A stretch of DNA of 64,000 nt. Origin: Pyropia yezoensis. Its lineage: Eukaryota > Rhodophyta > Bangiophyceae > Bangiales > Bangiaceae. Positions 53,935 through 64,000 of the stretch are shown piece after piece. The notes beneath the pieces were generated by a model, which searched no databases, was not told the DNA's origin, and was given only the letters and a program-made list of their open reading frames with translations. The stretch is taken from positions 16,353,346 to 16,417,345 of the forward strand of contig CM020618.1 of assembly GCA_009829735.1 (NCBI GenBank), read 5' to 3'. Numbering within the stretch: the first letter of the stretch is position 1; the number at the start of each line of letters is the position of its first letter. Both the position numbers and the translations under genes were made by a program.

Positions 53935-54029
53935 TAAAAAGTCGACGTGCACGTGTCGTGATCATGTCAAATATCGGCCCCTGGAGCAATCAAACCCACG
54001 CTGCACGACCTGTGCACGTCCACTTTTTA
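53935..54029. repeat. Small inverted-repeat element (95 bp)
   Basis: Left arm 53935-53960 and right arm 54004-54029 are complementary in 23 of 26 positions. They start TAAAAAGT and include GACGTGCAC. It is a foldback or a very short MITE. No clear target duplication is seen. Confidence 0.6.
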
Positions 54030-54203
54030 CGGGACGCACAATAATGGGCGAGAGTCCCCAGACGCGCATATGAGCAACTTGCTCAAATAACTTGAACCAT
54101 CGTTTGAACCATTCGGCCGGCGCCCCAAACTATATGATAAGCGCAGATGTCGGAAGAATTTTTGGGAACGCTTTGGGCAAGTAGGGAGCTGTTTTATACT
54201 TCA

Positions 54204-55432
54204 GACCTTTGGCCGTCTGAAATAATCAGAAAGCAAGGTCCAGGTGACAAGCGCTGGTACATTGCAAATAGAAAACAGCTCCAGCTTCTGGGCCGTCAGC
54301 TTTGGGCAGGGAGAGGGTGGTTTCATACTTAACATTTGCCGTCGTTCTCTGTCGCGTCATCCCGAAGTATCCTTTGCTGTGCTCTCTCTTTCAGGCATAC
54401 ATGGAAGTACCAGTCGTGACGTCAAGTATAGGCACGGCAGAAATGTATAATTTGGGTGTTTTCACCATGTAGTTTGGAGACGGAGAGCACGGTGCGATTT
54501 GGCTTTGGAAGTGTCTCACGCTGTGGTGTGAGTCTTCCGACATCACCTAGAGGCAAGTTAGGCTGTGTTTGGTTGTTAACGACACTGAATTGATGACGAT
54601 CTTGGGGAATGTTACAGCAGCAATTGGAGTGTCAATGGCGGCTGAGAAGAGCTCAGAAAGCACAGTTTGAGCTTCTGATCGCTCCTGCGCTTCTGATGGA
54701 TTTACATGATACCGACGTGACCGTGCCTGTGTTAGCATATTCGTGAACTTTGTCTTGACGACAAGCACTGGCGCGGCAATGTCATCAGCTTCAGCATGCC
54801 GGGCGCCTTGTGTGGTCAAGGACGGCTTTGGATCGTTCTGTAGCGCGAATGGCGCGATGGTGCTCTTCTTGAGTTCTGATTGGACGTTCATACCTTTGGC
54901 GGTTTGAAATAATCAGAAAGCAAGGTCCAGGTGACAAGCGCTGGTACATTGCAAATAGAAAACAGCTCCAGCTTCTGGGCCGTCAGCTTTGGGCAGGGAG
55001 AGGGTGGTTTCACACTTAACATTTGCCGTCGTTCTCTTTCACGTCATCCCGAAGTATCCTTTGCTGTGCTCTCTCTTTCAGGCATACATGGAAGTACCAG
55101 TCGTGACGTCAAGTATAGGCACGGCAGAAATGTATAATTTGGGTGTTTTCACCATGTAGTTTGGAGACGGACAGCACGGTGCGATTTGGCTTTGGAAGTG
55201 TCTCACGCTGTGGTGTGAGTCTTCCGACATCACCTGGAGGCAAGCTAGGCTGTATTGGGTTGTTAACGACACTGAATCGATGACGATCTTGGGTAATGTG
55301 ACAGCAGCAACTGCAGTGTCAATGGCGGCTGAGAAGAGCTCAGAAAGCACAATTTGAGCTTCTGATCACTCCTGCGCTTCTGATGGATTCACATTATACG
55401 GACGCGCCCGTGGCTGTGTTAGCATATTCATG
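54204..55432. repeat. Tandem direct duplication, unit 687 bp
   Basis: The sequence from about 54204 recurs from 54891 at an offset of 687 bp with scattered substitutions. The match fades near 55432. Copy 1 has about 145 bp at its end (54746-54890) that copy 2 lacks. On the minus strand both copies keep a partly open frame with the shared segment LSELFSAAIDT. It carries CGA in copy 1 against TGA in copy 2, and TAG in copy 1 against CAG in copy 2. It may be the remains of a duplicated coding exon. Confidence 0.75.
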
Positions 55433-55824
55433 GGGCGCTTTTGTACTTGATTGACTTTCGATCGCCACGTGCCGGTGTTATACGGTGAGATATTTGCTGT
55501 CACGCAGGAAGACACAACGGGGAGGGGTCGTGATATGTCATGGAAATTGCCATACGTGGCGGTCATTTGCACAACGCTAGCTAGCGGGGACCCCCTCTTC
55601 CATTCCACCTGACTCTGTCTTTCATCCACAGCGGGTCTCTCCGTCACCAGCAAAGAGGTTGTGGATGGCTAATTCCATTCCCTGCTGGCGTGTCCCTCTC
55701 CACCCCGCTCCGCCACCGTCACCCCGGCCGCCCCTGCCCCGCCGTGTGCCCGCCAGCGCTGTCCCCCCTCCCCTTCCCACCACCACTGCACCTCCGCCCC
55801 CCTCCTCCCCACCCACCCCCCCCA
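55433..55824. other. Upstream region of the O-methyltransferase gene
   Basis: It passes from moderate GC to the C-rich pyrimidine leader (55690-55820) just before the ATG. No TATA box is seen. Confidence 0.4.
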
Positions 55825-57273
55825 ATGACCATGGCGCCCGCGTTGGCGGCCTTTTGTGTCCCCCCCGCCGGCGCTGCCGGGCGGCTAGGCCGCTGGAGGG
55901 GGGCGCCGCTGCGTCCGCAGCGTCCGCGGCGGGCGGCCGCTGCCGCCACCCCGGCCGGGCGGCGGCGGCCACGCCGGGGGGTGCCGCACGTGGTAGTGGT
56001 GGCGGCGGCGGCGGCGGCGGCGGCAGACGCGCCGCCGCCCCCAGACGGCGACGCTGGAAACGGCGACGGCGGCAGCGGCGGCAGCGGCAGCGGTGACGGG
56101 GACGGCGGGGTCAGCGGGGAGGGGTGGGGGCCTGGTGCCGCCGGGCTGTCGCCGCCGCTGTCGTTGTCCTCGCCCTTTGCCATGCCGCCGGTGCGGTTTG
56201 GGGACTCCCCTGGGGGCGGCGGCGGCGGCGGCGGGGGGGGATGCGCGGGGGGGCTCGCCGGCTACATGCCCGCCGACTTTCTGCGCATCCACGAGGTCGT
56301 TGCCGCGGCGGTTCCCGCCGACGCTGCCGCCGCGCCCGCCCGGCCCGCCGACGCGCCTGCCGACGCCGACGCCGACCCTGACGCCGACGTGACCGCCGAC
56401 GCCAACGTGGCCGCGGGTGACCCGGCACCCGCGCCAGCCACTGCGGGCGCTGACGACGACGACCGCCCGCCCTTCCCCTTGGCGGCGGTGGGGTCGGCGG
56501 CGGGGGGTGTGGCAGCGGGGGTCTCCCCCGCCCTGGCCGCCGACCTCGACGCCCTCTACGGCTCCCCCGCCCGCGACGGCGGCTACGCCGAGCCCCCCTC
56601 CGCGGCGGTGACGGCCGCGGAGCCCCCCGCGGTGGCGGCGCTCCGGCGGGCCACCCTCCTCGCCTACCCGTACGGCGACGCGGTGATGGCGCTGCCCGCC
56701 GCGCAGGTGCAGGTGCTGACGCTCCTCGCGCGCGCCGTGCGCGCACGGCGGGTGCTGGAGGTGGGCACCTTTACCGGCCTGTCGGCGCTGGTGTGGGCGG
56801 CCGCCGTCGGGCCCGCCGGCACCGTCGTGACGGTCGATGCGGTGGTGGACGGGGTGGCCCGCCTGGGTGCCGCCGCCTGGGCCGCCGCGGGGGTGGACGC
56901 CGTCATTGATGCGGTCACCGCCGACGGGCTGGCCGAGCTGTCCCGCCGGGCGGCGGCAGCGGCGGGGGAGGCGGGCACCTGGGACGTGGTGTACGTTGAC
57001 GCGGATAAGGGGCGGGTGGGGGCCTACTACGAGGTGGGCCTGGCGCTCGTCCGCCCCGGGGGCCTCGTCCTCATTGACGATATCACCTGGTCGGGCCGCG
57101 CCGCCGCGGCGGCCGCCGCCGCGGGGGGGGGGGTGGGCGGCAGCGGCGGCCGCGGCGGCGGCGAGGAAGCGGCCGCCCTCCGCGCCGTTGCGGAGCGCGC
57201 CGCGGCAGACCCGCGGGTGGTGACCATGACCGTCGAGGCGGGGGACGGGCTGCTGGTGGCGCTCAAACTGTAA
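55825..57273 (+). CDS. SAM-dependent O-methyltransferase (CCoAOMT/COMT-like), probably plastid-targeted
   Basis: The 482-residue frame starts at ATGACCATGGCG. The longer frame from 55690 only adds a Pro-rich leader. Residues 1-70 are Ala/Arg-rich without acidic residues, as in plastid transit peptides. Residues ~75-270 are low complexity. The catalytic domain (~275-482) is of the class I SAM methyltransferase type 3 group: motif I VLEVGTFTGLSAL near 311, VTVDA for ribose binding, VDADKG near 390 and GGLVLIDDITWSG near 412. The Asp residues of the last two motifs bind the metal ion in caffeoyl-CoA O-methyltransferases. The substrate cannot be read from the sequence. The gene has no intron. It ends 73 bp from the end of the convergent Sec14-like gene. 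Confidence 0.85.
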   Translation: MTMAPALAAFCVPPAGAAGRLGRWRGAPLRPQRPRRAAAAATPAGRRRPRRGVPHVVVVAAAAAAAADAPPPPDGDAGNGDGGSGGSGSGDGDGGVSGEGWGPGAAGLSPPLSLSSPFAMPPVRFGDSPGGGGGGGGGGCAGGLAGYMPADFLRIHEVVAAAVPADAAAAPARPADAPADADADPDADVTADANVAAGDPAPAPATAGADDDDRPPFPLAAVGSAAGGVAAGVSPALAADLDALYGSPARDGGYAEPPSAAVTAAEPPAVAALRRATLLAYPYGDAVMALPAAQVQVLTLLARAVRARRVLEVGTFTGLSALVWAAAVGPAGTVVTVDAVVDGVARLGAAAWAAAGVDAVIDAVTADGLAELSRRAAAAAGEAGTWDVVYVDADKGRVGAYYEVGLALVRPGGLVLIDDITWSGRAAAAAAAAGGGVGGSGGRGGGEEAAALRAVAERAAADPRVVTMTVEAGDGLLVALKL

Positions 57274-57345
57274 CAAACGGGTACAAAAATGGGGGGGGGG
57301 GGGCGGCGCGAGCGGTGCGGTGGCTGCCGCCTCGCCACCCACTGG

Positions 57346-58860
57346 CTACGGGAAGTAGTATGTAGACCCGCCCGGGGGGGGGGGGGGGTTGTGGGGCGGA
57401 GCAGAGTGGGAGGCCGCTGCAGGCCACGGCGGTTGCCCCCCGCCCGCGCGGGCCCGCGCCGCCATGCCCATGGGCCGCCTCGCCATCCCGGCGTGCCCCC
57501 CCTCCTTGCACATCCGACGCAGTCCTGGCGTGGGCGCCCCTTGCGCCCGCCCCCTTCCGCGTGCCATCCGCCTCCACGGGTGCCGGCCACCGTCTGCCCC
57601 CCACCCATCCCGCCTTCCCCCCCAGAACCCTCGGACTCCCGCACCCCCCGACACAAATACATACATCACCCACCGGCCACCCTTCTCCTCCCCCCCCCCT
57701 CCCCCCCCCAGCTTCCCCCCTCTCATCCCCCCTCCCCCGCCGCCGCCCGCGCCCCGAGGATCATCCCCCCAATGTACGGCACGCCCGTCCCAGGCAGCGG
57801 CGGCCGCGTCCACCACACCCCCTCCTTGACCGCCGTCGGCGGCACGGGCGGCGCGTCGCCCGCCCCCCCCCCCCCCCCCCGAGCATGCGGCGCGCCCACC
57901 CCCCCCCCCCCCCGCAGCCGCCGCGGCGGCGGCGGTGGCGGCGGCACGCGCCCTCGAGTCGGCCACCTCGGCGGTGATGCGGTCGGCGAGCGGCTCGGGG
58001 AAGAGGCGGTCCCACATGGCGGCGGCCCCCCCCCCCGCGGTGCGGACCATGGTGAGCTTGGCCGCCGTCACCGGGTCGATAAACGGGCGGAGGAGGCGGT
58101 AGAGGGCGGAGAAGAGGGGCGGCGCGTCCACCACAATCGCCGCGCTCAGCCGCTCCGGGTAGTGGGCGGCAAAGAGGGAGAGCGACCGGCGGCCGACGGC
58201 GGGGGAGAGGTCGGCGCGGCCAAAGCCCGCAAAGTCCATCACCCACACGTACGTGCGGGTGTCGCTGGCGCCGAGGAGCTCCTCCAGCGCCCACGCCAGG
58301 TGCGCCTCGTTGCCGTCGCCGCTCTTGTCCGTCACCCCTACAAAGGAGCTGTACACCACGGGCCGGCCCGCACGGCACACGCCGAGCGGCACAAACGAGT
58401 GCGCGGACGGCCGCGCCACGCAGCCGGCGCAGGGGGCGGCGCCGGGCGTCGCGCCGCGGCGCCAGACGAGGGTGGCCGACAGGGCGGCGGCGGCGGCGGC
58501 CACCGACCCGTCGCGGGCGCGGAGGTACCGGGTGAGGGTAGCGGGGGTGAGGAAGGTGGCCACCTCCGCGTCGGTGGGGGGGGGGGTGGTGGCCACCGCC
58601 GCCAGGACGGCGGGGGTGGCCGCTAGCTCCGCCGCCGAGGGGGGGGGCGCCCCCCCGGGGGGGAGGCCCCCCGCGCCGGCCCCACCCGCCGGCACGCCCG
58701 GCGGGTCGGTGGCACCGGGGGCGCCATCCGCGCTGGTGGCGGCGGCGACGGGGGCGGCGGCAGCCGCGTCGACGACGACGGGCGGGGTGTGGCGGGGGGG
58801 GCGGGGGGGCGCCTCGGGGGGCGGCCCCTCCACCGGCGCCCCCGGCTGACTCGTCGTCAT
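57346..58860 (-). CDS. CRAL-TRIO (Sec14-like) lipid-transfer protein
   Basis: The 504-residue frame starts at the ATG at 58860. Residues 1-95 are Pro/Ala/Gly-rich. The CRAL-TRIO N-terminal helices follow (TLTRYLRARDG ... LVWRRG, ~108-136). The lipid-binding CRAL-TRIO domain spans ~163-275, with GRPVVYSSF, VWVMDFAGFG, HYPERLSAAIVVDAPPLF and FIDPVTAAKL, all typical of Sec14 proteins that carry phosphatidylinositol or other lipids between membranes. After ~310 the frame runs through C/G homopolymers (57840-57920) and becomes low complexity. The true end may be earlier, and a run-length error could have extended it. No intron is seen. Confidence 0.8.
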   Translation of the reverse strand: MTTSQPGAPVEGPPPEAPPRPPRHTPPVVVDAAAAAPVAAATSADGAPGATDPPGVPAGGAGAGGLPPGGAPPPSAAELAATPAVLAAVATTPPPTDAEVATFLTPATLTRYLRARDGSVAAAAAALSATLVWRRGATPGAAPCAGCVARPSAHSFVPLGVCRAGRPVVYSSFVGVTDKSGDGNEAHLAWALEELLGASDTRTYVWVMDFAGFGRADLSPAVGRRSLSLFAAHYPERLSAAIVVDAPPLFSALYRLLRPFIDPVTAAKLTMVRTAGGGAAAMWDRLFPEPLADRITAEVADSRARAAATAAAAAAAGGGGGGRAACSGGGGGGGRRAARAADGGQGGGVVDAAAAAWDGRAVHWGDDPRGAGGGGGGGMRGGKLGGGGGGEEKGGRWVMYVFVSGGAGVRGFWGGRRDGWGADGGRHPWRRMARGRGRAQGAPTPGLRRMCKEGGHAGMARRPMGMAARARAGGGQPPWPAAASHSAPPHNPPPPPGGSTYYFP

Positions 58861-59750
58861 GGCGAGAGGGAGTGGGGGAGCGTGCGGGGAGTGGGCGAGG
58901 GACGGCGGGGGGGAGGGCTCGTTCCCGCCAGGACTACTGCGGGAAAGGGAGGCCGCCGGGGGGCCGCGTCGCCGCTGTCAACCAGAGGCGGGGGCGGGGG
59001 GACGGAGGGAGCGTGGCGCGCGTGCCGCGTGCCGTCGGGCCGCGCGGCGGCGCGTCTTGCGGTCACCGCTCCACGGTGGCCCCCGCCCGCCGCCGCCTCC
59101 CCGCCGGGCGGCAGAGCCACTGTCTGGAGGGCCATGGAGGCCGCGGGGGGAGGGGACGGCAGGACGGACGGCCGAGGACGCACCTCACCACTGTCGCTGG
59201 TCAACGATGGGGGGTGTGCAAACAGACACAAAAAAGTAAATAGAAAGTATGAAGGAAGAAAAGGGGGTTCGTCGGGGAGCTCCCCCGCAGTGTTGCGGCG
59301 GGAGCAGGAGTCTGTGGGTCAGGAAAGAAATTTCAAAAAACAAAAATGGGTGTGAGGGCGCGTCGCGTGTCTCAGACAGCCTACGACGGATGGATAGGAG
59401 CACGTACAGCCTCTCTCCAGCGGGAGCGGCGTTGGGAGGACGAGGAGGAGGTGGCGGGATGGCAGCCGTGCGGCCGGCGCCGAGGCGTGTTTCGCACAAG
59501 GCAGGAGAAGCCAGTGCGTGGCGGGTATGTGCATAAGTGTGTATGTGCACGCTTGACGTCAAGGACATGCACTGCCATCAGTCGGCCCTCCAAACAGGTT
59601 CAGGGTCGGGCGAGCCGCCAGACGGTATGTAGTGCTGTGGGTGGCCGCGAGTGCCCCCACCCCCCCTGCCCGCCCCCCCGCCACGCCTAGACCGCTTCCG
59701 GCAAGTTTCCTCCAGCCTGTCTCTGAACGCCCCCCCCCCTGGGTGCACAC
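58861..59750. other. Intergenic region between the Sec14-like and Nudix genes
   Basis: It holds the upstream region of the Sec14-like gene and the 3' end of the Nudix gene. An A-rich patch lies at 59225-59260 and another at 59330-59345. No supported gene is seen. Confidence 0.4.
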
Positions 59751-61094
59751 TCACGGGGCCTCGGCGAGCCAGCCCACCACCAGCTGCCGCGCAATCGACG
59801 ACTCGCCCGGGAGGTGCCACCCCCCCCCCTCCCCCCCCGCATCCAACCGGTCACGCACCCACGAGCGGGGCCACCAGCGCACGTCCTCAAGCTCCTCGAC
59901 CGGCGGCGCGCCGCCGCCGCCCGGCGCGTCGGCTGCGAGGTCGGCGGCCATGCCGCCCACCTCCCCCGTCGCCCCCGCCTCGGCGGTGGCGCGGCACGCC
60001 AGGAGGAGCCCCCCCGGCCATGCCCACGGCTGGGTGCCCACTACCGCCACCCCCGACCGCCGCACCGCCACGCCCGCCTCTTCGGCCACCTCCCGCACCA
60101 CTGTGTCGGCCACACCCTCGCCGGCCTCGACAAAGCCGGCCAGCACCGAGTAGCGGCCAGGCGCCCAGCCGGCCTTGCGCCCGAGCAGGCACTCCTCGTC
60201 GTCTCTGGCGTCAGCAGCGTCGGCAGCGGTGGCGGTGGCGGTGGCCGCGGCGGTGGTGGCGCGGCGGGTGACCAGCACCAGCACAGACGGGTCGAGGCGG
60301 GGGTAGACGGCGCGGCGGGCGCCCCGACACCCGGCCGCCGTGCACCGGCGTGACCGGTGAGCGGGTGGCACGGGGGTAGTCGGCGCCCCACACCGCCCGC
60401 AGTGCGCGGCAGAGGCGTGCCAGGTGAGGAGCGTCACCGATGCGGCGAGCAGGGCGCCCATGTCCAAGGGCGCGACGCCGCCGCCCTCCCCATCGAGGGA
60501 TGGCAACTCGTACGAGGAAGACAGGACACCCCGCACATCCGCCGTCACCTCCCCCGGCCACAGCAGTGGGGGCGCCCTGTCGCGGTCGTCGGCCACCCCC
60601 GCCGTCCCCTGTGACGGTGGTGGCGTCGGCGCCGACGGCACGCCCAGGGCGTACCACCACACACCAACGGCGTCCACGCCCAGGGCCACGGCCAGGCCAC
60701 CCGCCGTCGCGGCGGCGCGGTCGGCCCCCCAGGTGACCATGTTTGGCACCGCCGCCGCCCCGCCACCACCCCCCGACGGCGGCGCAAAGATGGCCTCCCG
60801 GCCGCGGCCGAGGAGCGGCACAAAGCGGGCATTGGGGGGCGGGGTAGCCGGCGGGGGGGGCAGGCGGGATAAGGCGCCAGTGGACAAGGGCGTGCGCAGG
60901 GGGGGGGGTGGCGGACAAAGCACAGATGGCTGGGGGGCGGCAGCCGCGGCGGCCGCGGCGGCGGCCACGGGAATGGGGAGGGGGGGGGTGATAGCGGCGG
61001 CCGCCCAGCGATGACCGCGCAAGGCAAGGGGGGGAGGGCGGCACAGGGTGGGGCGCCAGGAGGAGCAGGGGATAAAAGCGCAAAGAACGCGCAT
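59751..61094 (-). CDS. NADH pyrophosphatase, NudC-type Nudix hydrolase
   Basis: The frame has 447 residues from the ATG at 61094. An in-frame ATG at 61274 would add 60 residues of less convincing sequence. The order of parts is that of NudC/NUDT12 proteins. An N-terminal domain includes FVPLLGRGREA. A helix (LLTWH) is followed by a zinc ribbon (CGRCG ... CTAAGC). The Nudix domain has the box GX5EX7REVAEEAGV (about residues 320-342). After the box comes TQPWAWP, the counterpart of the SQPWPFPxS motif that marks NAD(H)-specific members. These enzymes split NADH to NMNH and AMP, and also remove NAD caps from RNA. The gene has no intron and is divergent from the ubiquilin gene. Confidence 0.85.
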   Translation of the reverse strand: MRVLCAFIPCSSWRPTLCRPPPLALRGHRWAAAAITPPLPIPVAAAAAAAAAAPQPSVLCPPPPPLRTPLSTGALSRLPPPPATPPPNARFVPLLGRGREAIFAPPSGGGGGAAAVPNMVTWGADRAAATAGGLAVALGVDAVGVWWYALGVPSAPTPPPSQGTAGVADDRDRAPPLLWPGEVTADVRGVLSSSYELPSLDGEGGGVAPLDMGALLAASVTLLTWHASAAHCGRCGAPTTPVPPAHRSRRCTAAGCRGARRAVYPRLDPSVLVLVTRRATTAAATATATAADAADARDDEECLLGRKAGWAPGRYSVLAGFVEAGEGVADTVVREVAEEAGVAVRRSGVAVVGTQPWAWPGGLLLACRATAEAGATGEVGGMAADLAADAPGGGGAPPVEELEDVRWWPRSWVRDRLDAGGEGGGWHLPGESSIARQLVVGWLAEAP

Positions 61095-61832
61095 AGTGCA
61101 ACTAGGAGAGACGCAGAGGGATTGAGGGTGGATCAAAGGGCAAGGGTGGGCAGGGAGGAAGCTGGCAATGACGATGGTTTGGGGAGCAAGGGGATCGACA
61201 GTCACCGCGCGGCTAGCGAAGGAGAGTCGCGGACACGAGTGGGCGGAGGTAGGGGAGGCCGCCTCCGCTGCCACGTTTCTCTACTATATTTTCGTAGGGG
61301 CACGTGGGCATAATTGTTTTCTCGTAATATACATTGTATTCCCTCCGGGTACGATACTTGATATCTGCCTCATTCCCAGTCCGCGACAGGCCAGACGTTG
61401 GGAGAGTGCACGTGCAAGTACCCAGTCGACAGCAGGCCCCTGCACCCAACCGAACAGCTCCCCCCCCATCCCGTCCTCTCCGACGCTGTTGCTGATGCCC
61501 GAGGCTGTGACAGCACCCAACCCCAGTGGCGTCTCGCGGGCGGGTAGGGGTGGTAGGAAGCCAGGAGCGCGCGGCCCAGCTTCCTCCTCCCCCTGCGTGC
61601 GCCCCTCTGTCGTGTTCCCGCGCGGGTGAGCCGCAGACGCCTCCCTGCTGTGGCGTTGTTGTGCTGGCTCGATCTGCTGTTGTGTTTGTCGGTCTTGCTG
61701 CGGGGGTGTCCTGCCGCGTTTCTCTCTCGTCTCGCAAGTGGGCGATCGATTGCCTCCACGCCCCTCCCGGTGCCTTCTCTGTCTTTTTTTTTTTTGCCCT
61801 TCTGTTCGTCTTCTCCACCGCACGGGTTGGCG
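61095..61832. promoter_or_regulatory. Shared upstream region of the Nudix and ubiquilin genes
   Basis: The two start codons face away from each other across 738 bp. An AT-rich island (61280-61350) with CACGTG stands out in the GC-rich surroundings. It is a candidate bidirectional promoter. A pyrimidine-rich leader precedes the ubiquilin ATG. Confidence 0.4.
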
Positions 61833-63707
61833 ATGGCTTCCAACACGGGGGACGCCCCAGCAGCTGCTGACGGCGCGGCGGCGGCCGAGCTCCAGATTAA
61901 CATCAAGACGTCGACGGGCAGCAAGTTCACTATTGGCATTGGGGACATGGCCGAGACGGTGGCGGCGCTTAAGGAGCGCTTGTCCGGCCCGTCCTCCATC
62001 CCCGCTGCCCAGCAGCGGCTCATCTACCGGGGGCACGTGCTAAAGGATGCCCAAACACTTGGGGAGGTCAAGGAGGCCAAGGGCCTGGAAGATGGCCATA
62101 CTATGCACTTGGTGCGGGGGGTGGCACCCAAGCCTGCGGCCGGCGCGTCGTCGGCGGCTGCGCCGGCTGCTGCGGCTGCGCCTACATCGGCAGCGGCACG
62201 GGGATCGGGGGCTGCGGCAGGCGGGCGGCCGGCGGCTCAGCCAGCAGCGGGTGCGCCCCCACCCGGGGGAATGGCCGATCCGTTTGGGTTGCTGGGCACT
62301 GGTGGCTTTAGCGGTGGCGGCTTTGGAGCACCCGCAGGAGGGGCTGCCGGCGGCATGCCCGGCGCGGGCGGCCAGATGCCATCCAACATGGCGGACATGC
62401 AGCGGCAGATGATGCAGAACCCCGGAGCGATGCAGCAAATGATGAACAGCCCGATGATGCAGAGCCTGCTGGAGAACCCCGAACTCCTGCGCACTCTAAT
62501 GATGGCCAACCCGCAGGTGCGGGAGCTGATGGAGCGCAACCCGGAGCTCGCGGGCGTTCTCAACGACCCCGCCACGATGCGGCAAACGATGCAGGCGGCG
62601 CGTAACCCAGACCTGATGAACGAAATGGTTCGCAACACGGACCGCCAAATGGCCAACATTGAGGCCATGCCTGGTGGCTTTGATGCCCTGCGGCGTATGT
62701 ACGAAAATGTTCAGGCTCCTCTGATGGACGCCACCGCTGGAGGGGTGGGTGGCCAGCCACCAGCGGGGACCCAGGGCACTGGCGAAGGGGCTGGAGGGAC
62801 AGCTGCCGGCACTGGTGGCGGTGACGGGAACGACGCCTCAGACGCGCCGATGCCCAACCCATGGGGTGCTGCGGGTGCGGGTACGCGCGGCATGCCGGCG
62901 GGCGGGGGCGGAATGCCTCCGATGGGCGGCGGCGGCGGTGGTGGTGGCGCGCTGGACCCCGCGACGCTGATGAACGCCATGGCTGCTGCGGGTGGGGGTG
63001 ACCCGGCTGCCGGCGCTTGGCCCGGCATGCCTGGGATTGCTCCTGGCGGGATGCCGGGTATGGGTCAGATGGACCCGGCGCAGGTGGCGGCCATGATGGA
63101 GAACCCGATGGTGCAGCAGGCGATGGAGCAGTTTGCCTCCAACCCCGAGATGATGCAGTCGATGATGGCTAGCAACCCGATGCTGCAGGCGATGGCGTCA
63201 CAAAACCCGCAGGTGATGGAGGCAATGAGGAACCCCGCGCTGATGCGGCAGCTCATGAACCCCGATACTCTCCGGTCTATGGCGCACCTGCAACAGCTGA
63301 CGTCAGCGATGCAGGGCGGCGCTGGTGGCGCGCCGGGGACAGGTGGCGGGACCGCAACGGGCGCCGCGGCGCCGGGCGCACCAGCTGCTCGCGCCGGTGG
63401 TCCTGCTGGTGGCCCCGGGGGGGGGCCGCAAGACATGGCCGCGCTGATGAACCTGCTCGGCGGTATGGGCGTCAATGGCGGCGGCTTTGGCGGCGCCCCA
63501 GGCGCCGGTGGCTTGGGCGCCCCTGCTGGTCCTAACATGGCGACCATGACACAAGAACAGTTGGAAGATCACTTCCGGACGCAGCTTGGGCAGCTACGGG
63601 ATATGGGCTTTTTGGACACCCAGATGTGCGTTAACGCGCTGCGCGCGACGGGAGGCAACGTCAACGCGGCCGTGGAGCGCCTCTTGAGCCAATTTGGGGA
63701 CAACTGA
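61833..63707 (+). CDS. Ubiquilin (Dsk2-type UBL-STI1-UBA shuttle protein)
   Basis: The 624-residue frame starts at the ATG at 61833. The longer frame from 61626 adds a hydrophobic stretch not found in the family, so I leave it out. A ubiquitin-like domain lies at ~19-95 ([11 protein letters not shown] ... [13 protein letters not shown]). Two Met/Asn/Pro-rich STI1 regions lie at ~185-256 and ~417-484, with repeats of the form NP-x-x-M. A UBA domain lies at ~573-622 (LRDMGF ... ALRATGGNV). Gly/Ala-rich linkers separate them. The protein carries ubiquitylated clients to the proteasome, the UBA binding ubiquitin and the UBL binding the proteasome. The domain set is complete and intron-free. Confidence 0.93.
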   Translation: MASNTGDAPAAADGAAAAELQINIKTSTGSKFTIGIGDMAETVAALKERLSGPSSIPAAQQRLIYRGHVLKDAQTLGEVKEAKGLEDGHTMHLVRGVAPKPAAGASSAAAPAAAAAPTSAAARGSGAAAGGRPAAQPAAGAPPPGGMADPFGLLGTGGFSGGGFGAPAGGAAGGMPGAGGQMPSNMADMQRQMMQNPGAMQQMMNSPMMQSLLENPELLRTLMMANPQVRELMERNPELAGVLNDPATMRQTMQAARNPDLMNEMVRNTDRQMANIEAMPGGFDALRRMYENVQAPLMDATAGGVGGQPPAGTQGTGEGAGGTAAGTGGGDGNDASDAPMPNPWGAAGAGTRGMPAGGGGMPPMGGGGGGGGALDPATLMNAMAAAGGGDPAAGAWPGMPGIAPGGMPGMGQMDPAQVAAMMENPMVQQAMEQFASNPEMMQSMMASNPMLQAMASQNPQVMEAMRNPALMRQLMNPDTLRSMAHLQQLTSAMQGGAGGAPGTGGGTATGAAAPGAPAARAGGPAGGPGGGPQDMAALMNLLGGMGVNGGGFGGAPGAGGLGAPAGPNMATMTQEQLEDHFRTQLGQLRDMGFLDTQMCVNALRATGGNVNAAVERLLSQFGDN

Positions 63708-64000
63708 GGCGCTGCACGAGCATTCTGACAATGGTCACTCATGCGTGTGAGGCTTCGGCGCTTTTCGTTGTCGGAGGCAAGCGCTACCGCTTAGGCCGCG
63801 CCTGGGGCCTCCGGTGGGTGGACCCGTCCTCCGCGGACATGTGCGCTGTCTCCGTGGCCTGAACGTGGGTGCTTCTGCGCGAAGGCTCCCATTAATAGTT
63901 TCGGGGTCGTGCCTGGTGCTTTTGTTGTTGGTTCCACTCGTCTGGTAGCCCTCGAGCCTCTGTTGATTTGCCGCATGGTTGTCTTCTGTGTATGTGTGTA
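63708..64000. other. 3' flank of the ubiquilin gene
   Basis: No gene is recognised in this stretch. It is presumably 3' UTR and intergenic DNA. Confidence 0.4.

Noticed and set aside
55885..57342. A 485-codon minus frame opposite the O-methyltransferase.
   Set aside because: It mirrors a very GC-rich gene, is Gly/Arg-rich without motifs, and the plus frame has clear catalytic motifs.

Overview
The window looks like nuclear DNA of a GC-rich, intron-poor eukaryote. The ordinary genes at the right end (55.8-63.7 kb) are intron-free, very Ala/Gly/Pro-rich and closely packed, and one has a plastid-transit-like N terminus. This fits a bangiophyte red alga such as Porphyra/Pyropia. That is an inference from style; nothing in the window proves the taxon.

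From 1 to about 42.5 kb the window is a nest of Ty3/gypsy LTR retrotransposons. Three families can be told apart. Family C has only its 3' end here (1-2736). It sits against a truncated CENP-B/Tigger-type DNA-binding gene (2737-3274). Family A is one insertion running from its 5' LTR (3519-3989) to its 3' LTR (42065-42535), flanked by the target duplication GTGGT. It carries gag (4085-6055) and pol (6052-10035) and, on the opposite strand before the 3' LTR, an extra ORF (aORF). Inside A lies an inverted solo A-type LTR (10103-29173, duplication TTAAC). That LTR is split by a family B element (10200-28796, duplication CGCAC). A second, inverted B element (30104-40658) splits the aORF of A. Each B element has gag, pol with a C-terminal chromodomain, a hairpin-rich spacer, and a convergent aORF of about 800 residues.

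The 500-N gap at 20627-21126 separates two nearly identical stretches of the same B element. They differ mostly by one-base homopolymer indels, so much of 21127-28126 is probably an unmerged assembly duplicate.

The most interesting feature is the aORF. Families A, B and C all place a long ORF antisense to gag-pol between pol and the 3' LTR. The three proteins are very divergent but share a recognisable central domain (YP ... FGS ... G-x-L-(W/F)-x-L-P). I recognise no known function for it.

Right of the nest come a pogo/Tigger-like MITE with TA duplications (42982-43189), poly-G tracts, a decayed intron-containing Plavaka/KDZ-like transposase gene (44.6-48.8 kb), an unknown 667-aa gene (50647-52650), a small inverted-repeat element, and a tandem 687-bp duplication (54.2-55.4 kb). 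The host block follows: a plastid-type SAM O-methyltransferase (+), a CRAL-TRIO/Sec14 protein (-), a NudC-type NADH pyrophosphatase (-) and a ubiquilin/Dsk2 (+). The last two are divergent and share an upstream region of about 740 bp.
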